64,000 bases of DNA from Flavobacterium sharifuzzamanii (GTDB lineage Bacteria; Bacteroidota; Bacteroidia; Flavobacteriales; Flavobacteriaceae). Positions 60,528 through 64,000 of this stretch are shown here, piece after piece. The stretch lies in the NCBI RefSeq assembly GCF_003254585.1, contig NZ_QJGZ01000032.1, forward strand, positions 62,001 through 126,000, read 5' to 3'. The notes beneath the pieces are model-generated. The model saw only the letters and a program-made list of their open reading frames with translations, searched no databases and was not told where the DNA came from. A program made the position numbers and the translations under genes. The stretch's first letter is position 1, and each line of letters begins with the position of its first letter.

Positions 60528-62183
60528 TTACAAAGATACGCCGCGTTTCCACGGAATAAAATCGTCTTGGTTTAATTGAACCGCTTTCGGAATAATTTCG
60601 CCGCTTGCTGCTTTGATGCAATATTCTAAAATTTCCTCGCCCATTTCCTCAATAGATTTTTCACCGCTAATGATTGGTCCACAGTCAATATCGATAATAT
60701 CTTTCATTCTTGTTGCTAGAACAGAGTTTGTTGCCACTTTAATTACGGGACAAACTGGGTTTCCTGTCGGAGTTCCCAATCCAGTTGTAAACAAAATTAA
60801 AGTTGCTCCCGAAGCTGCTTTTCCAGTCGTTGCTTCAACGTCATTTCCTGGAGTACAAACCAAACTTAAGCCTGGTTTTGTTACCAATTCAGTATAATCT
60901 AAAACATCAACAACAGGAGAAGTTCCACCTTTTTTTGCTGCTCCAGCACTTTTGATGGCATCTGTAATTAATCCGTCTTTAATATTTCCAGGAGAAGGAT
61001 TCATATGAAAACCAGAACCCACTTTATGCGCCAATTCATCATAAGATTCCATTAAATCTATGAACTTTTTAGCTTTTTCTTCTGTAACACATCGGTCGAT
61101 TAAATTTTGTTCTGCACCACATAATTCTGGGAATTCAGCCAAAAGAATTTTTCCGCCTAAAGCTACGACCAAATCAGAAGTATAACCCACAGCAGGATTT
61201 GCAGAAACACCGCTGAAACCATCGCTTCCGCCACATTTTACGCCAATGCATAAATCGCTCAAAGGTGCATCTGTTCTTTCGTATTTGTTGATTTCAATTA
61301 AACCTTCAAAAGTCTTTTTGATGGCATTGGTAATCAAAACTTCTTCGCTTTCTGTTTGTTGTTGCTCAAAAATAAACAACGGTTTGTCAAACTCTGGATT
61401 TTGTCTTTTTACATCATTTACAAAATCCTGAACTTGTAAATGCTGGCATCCTAAACTCAAAAGCGTGATTCCGCCCACATTTGGATGATTGGCATAAGAA
61501 GCCAATAAAGCACTCAAAGTAGAAGCATCTTGACGTGTTCCGCCGCAACCTCCTTGATGATTTAAGAATTTAATTCCATCTACATTTTCAAAAACACGTT
61601 TGTTTTTTGGCGTTGGATTTAATTCAATATTGATATCATTAATGTCATTTCCGTTCAAATAACCTTCCAATAATTCGTGTGTAAATTGGTTGTATTTGTC
61701 CGTTACAGCATAACCCAATTGCTTGTGTAAAGCTTCTTTGATGACGTCTAAATTTCTGTTTTCACAAAAAACAGTCGGGATAAAAAGCCAATAATTTGCC
61801 GTTCCAACGCGTCCGTCTTTTCTTTTGTAACCTTTAAAAGTTCTATTTTCGAATTTTGAAACATCGGGTGCATTCCATTCGTAAGAAGCATTTCTATAAG
61901 CGTAAGGATCTGCCGCGTGTTTAAGGTTTTCGGTTGTCATTAGACTTCCCTTTGTCACATCGTTTTGCACTTTTCCAACCAAAACACCGTACATGTTTAC
62001 TTCTTCTCCCTGCTTCATGTCCTGCATGTAGAATTTGTGTTTGGCTTTGATGAGGTCTTGTAAAACGTAAGTTTCATTTTCAAAATGAATCGAATCGCCT
62101 TTCTGAAGATCGGTTAAGGCAACCAATACATTATCGTCTGGATGTAGTTTTACAACCAGTTTTTTTGTTGTATTCTCTAACAT
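60528..62183 (-). CDS. UxaA family dehydratase
   Basis: A 551-residue protein of the altronate/galactarate dehydratase family: an N-terminal SAF domain (about 8-95) and a large C-terminal UxaA domain with GGCGGTRQD, LGCQHLQ, VGVKCGGSDGFSG-type and CTPGNDVEATTGKAASGAT blocks, including conserved cysteines for an iron centre. In this operon it probably dehydrates L-fuconate or L-rhamnonate, a step usually given to enolase-superfamily enzymes. It is divergent from the AraC regulator. Confidence 0.85.
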   Translation of the reverse strand: MLENTTKKLVVKLHPDDNVLVALTDLQKGDSIHFENETYVLQDLIKAKHKFYMQDMKQGEEVNMYGVLVGKVQNDVTKGSLMTTENLKHAADPYAYRNASYEWNAPDVSKFENRTFKGYKRKDGRVGTANYWLFIPTVFCENRNLDVIKEALHKQLGYAVTDKYNQFTHELLEGYLNGNDINDINIELNPTPKNKRVFENVDGIKFLNHQGGCGGTRQDASTLSALLASYANHPNVGGITLLSLGCQHLQVQDFVNDVKRQNPEFDKPLFIFEQQQTESEEVLITNAIKKTFEGLIEINKYERTDAPLSDLCIGVKCGGSDGFSGVSANPAVGYTSDLVVALGGKILLAEFPELCGAEQNLIDRCVTEEKAKKFIDLMESYDELAHKVGSGFHMNPSPGNIKDGLITDAIKSAGAAKKGGTSPVVDVLDYTELVTKPGLSLVCTPGNDVEATTGKAASGATLILFTTGLGTPTGNPVCPVIKVATNSVLATRMKDIIDIDCGPIISGEKSIEEMGEEILEYCIKAASGEIIPKAVQLNQDDFIPWKRGVSL

Positions 62184-62342
62184 TGTGTTGTTTGTTTTTT
62201 TCTTTTTTTGATGTCGCTGCTTTCGTTTTAAAACAATTTAATCCTTTGATTTTACCTAGAATTCGGGCAGTTAACGAAAAATAAAATTAGCCTTTTTATA
62301 TATTGATTAATAGTCTAATATTATCCGTATCTAATCTTTAAT

Positions 62343-62350
62343 TATCTTTG
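62343..62350 (+). promoter_or_regulatory. -7 box of the AraC promoter (TATCTTTG)
   Basis: TATCTTTG, four bases before the ATG, within TTTGCAGTATG, the same context as the rbfA promoter. It implies a leaderless or nearly leaderless message. Confidence 0.6.
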
Positions 62351-62354
62351 CAGT

Positions 62355-63251
62355 ATGAAATTGGAACAAACCAAAATAGCGTCTTATCTCAATACTAAAG
62401 TTTCTGTGCTCAATCGTATTGAACCTTTTTTTCAAGCGCCATTTCATTCGCATCCAGAATTAGAATTGGTGTATGTAAAAGAGAGTTTTGGCAAACGAAT
62501 TATCGGAAATTCGGTAATGCCCTTTGCACCTGGCGATATGGTTTTTTTAGGTTCTGATATTCCACATGTTTGGTTAAATGATGAAAAATATTATCAGGGA
62601 ATTGAAGATTTAAGAGCTAATTCGATTGTTGTATATTTTCATAAAGATATTTTTGGACCGACATTTTACGAATTAAAAGAAACCCAAAAAATCAACGAAC
62701 TTTTTTTTCAGGCCGGAAAGGGAATTTCGATTATCGGAAAAACCAATAAACAAATTGCCAAAAAACTGGAGAAATTAGTTTCTAAAAAAGACTTCGAAGT
62801 TATTGTCGGGCTTTTTGAGATTTTATCTATTCTTTCTGAAAGTCAGGATACGATTTACATTAATGATGAGATTTATTCTCTGATGCAGAAAGATTCTAAA
62901 GTGGATCGTCTTTCAGAGGTTTTTCAATATGTAAATAAGAATTATAAAAAGAATATTTCGTTAGAAGAAATTGCCGCTGTCGCGAATATGACGCGGACTT
63001 CTTTTTGTAGAATGTTTCGAGTTAAAACAAAGAAAAATTTTGTAGATTATCTGCATGAAATCCGAATCTCGAATGCCTGTAAATTGTTGTTGGAAACCGA
63101 CAAAAGCATGTCTGAGATTGCGTATGAATGCGGTTATAAAACAGCCTCAAACTTTAATAAACTCTTTAAAAAGGTTAAAGGAATTACGCCTTCTGATTTT
63201 AAAAATAATGCGAAGGTTAGTTTTGCCACTCCCGATAGCTATCGGGATTAA
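62355..63251 (+). CDS. AraC family transcriptional regulator
   Basis: A 298-residue regulator: N-terminal cupin sensor (about 20-110, with PFHSHPELELVYV and GDMVFLGSDIPHVW) and two C-terminal helix-turn-helix motifs (about 190-285: ISLEEIAAVANMTRTSFCRMF and SEIAYECGYKTASNFNKLF). It is divergent from the dehydratase gene and probably controls the sugar operon. The C-terminal DSYRD codons are contributed by an eighteen-base palindrome (63230-63247) with core CCCGATAGCTATCGGG. Confidence 0.9.
   Translation: MKLEQTKIASYLNTKVSVLNRIEPFFQAPFHSHPELELVYVKESFGKRIIGNSVMPFAPGDMVFLGSDIPHVWLNDEKYYQGIEDLRANSIVVYFHKDIFGPTFYELKETQKINELFFQAGKGISIIGKTNKQIAKKLEKLVSKKDFEVIVGLFEILSILSESQDTIYINDEIYSLMQKDSKVDRLSEVFQYVNKNYKKNISLEEIAAVANMTRTSFCRMFRVKTKKNFVDYLHEIRISNACKLLLETDKSMSEIAYECGYKTASNFNKLFKKVKGITPSDFKNNAKVSFATPDSYRD
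63230..63247. repeat. 18-base perfect palindrome at the AraC 3' end
   Basis: TCCCGATAGCTATCGGGA is its own reverse complement. It encodes the last residues of the AraC protein. It is short of a T-run, so it is more likely a dispersed palindrome than a standard terminator. Confidence 0.75.
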
Positions 63252-63317
63252 AGATTAAAAAGGATTTTTATACAAATCTGCTTGATCTGCCAAATCTGCG
63301 TGAGAAATAAATAAGTT

Positions 63318-63376
63318 GCCACGAATTACACTAATTCTCACGAATTAATTTTCTAAATATGATTGGTGTAATTTGG
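63318..63376. repeat. GCCACGAATT family repeat, degraded copy
   Basis: GCCACGAATTACACTAATTCTC is followed by CACGAATT and, about thirty bases on, GGTGTAATTTGG. It is a weakened inverted repeat related to that at 59646-59705. Just before it (63275-63310) are repeated CTGC/AAATCTG units like those near 31441. Confidence 0.65.
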
Positions 63377-63422
63377 AATAAAAAATAGAGATAAAGATTT
63401 CTCAATCAATTTTTCGCAATAT

Positions 63423-63522
63423 TGTCATTCTGAGGAACGAAGAATCACACAAGTTATTCTACAAAGATTGGCGACTTTGCATGTGGAGTTTCTTGTGTGA
63501 TTCTTCGTTCCTCAGAATGACA
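63423..63522. repeat. long intergenic palindrome (REP-like element, type B)
   Basis: Perfect 31-base arms (63423-63453 and 63492-63522) around a 38-base spacer; the arms begin TGTCATTCTGAGGAACGAAG. The spacer core ACAAAGATTGG at 63461-63471 is the same as in type A (8552-8562). It lies between the convergent AraC and SDR genes. Confidence 0.85.
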
Positions 63523-63541
63523 AATAGAACGGATGCTTTTT

Positions 63542-64000
<459 letters not shown>

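Overview
The window looks like a chromosomal segment of a Flavobacterium close to F. johnsoniae. It is A+T rich, has Bacteroidetes-type -7 boxes (TAnnTTTG) very close to start codons, many short lipoprotein signals, and a complete-looking flexirubin (aryl-polyene plus dialkylresorcinol pigment) cluster. Its ammonia-lyase closely matches what I remember of the characterised F. johnsoniae tyrosine ammonia-lyase. No rRNA, tRNA, CRISPR array or insertion sequence was seen.

Layout. 1-8.5 kb is a housekeeping block, mostly on + : dUTPase end, sugar nucleotidyltransferase, TPR protein, DUF4292 lipoprotein, an EnvC-like protein, then rbfA, a LolC/E-like permease and a MATE exporter, with a CBS protein on -. 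dusB lies at 8.7-9.6 kb on -. 9.8-47.4 kb is the flexirubin region, nearly all on - : aryl-acid ligase, Ntn-hydrolase lipoprotein, CrtI/CRTISO-like oxidoreductase, an MMPL-acyltransferase-methyltransferase fusion, glycosyltransferase, hot-dog dehydratases, three outer-membrane barrels, LolA-like carrier, deacetylase, six thiolase-fold (ketosynthase-type) proteins, two acyl carrier proteins, thioesterase, ABC exporter, BtrH-like acyltransferase, DarB, DarA, LpxL-like acyltransferase, FabG, two WG-repeat proteins, tyrosine ammonia-lyase and a divergent FAD oxidoreductase. A four-gene island (SUKH-like, lipoprotein, membrane protein, RhuM; 27.5-30.3 kb) interrupts it.

The inferred pathway is: ammonia-lyase makes 4-coumarate; the ligase activates it; the ketosynthase/chain-length-factor pair, FabG and dehydratases extend it to an aryl polyene on ACP; DarB and DarA build the dialkylresorcinol; an acyltransferase, for which the BtrH-like protein is my favourite, joins the two as an ester; and the MMPL, LolA-like and ABC proteins move product to the outer membrane.

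47.4-58.2 kb on - is a candidate contractile-secretion effector module: LysM protein, PAAR-like DUF4280 protein, a 924-residue protein with an OmpA-like domain and a possible membrane-active C-terminus, then seven small, partly duplicated proteins, most of them lipoproteins, that resemble an immunity array. 58.4-64 kb holds a deoxy-sugar (L-fucose or L-rhamnose type) catabolic operon with an AraC regulator.

Intergenic DNA is unusually structured. At least five kinds of long inverted repeat lie between genes, several overlapping stop codons. No gene-free stretch exceeds 300 bases; the longest (63252-63541 and 17938-18205) are filled by these repeats.
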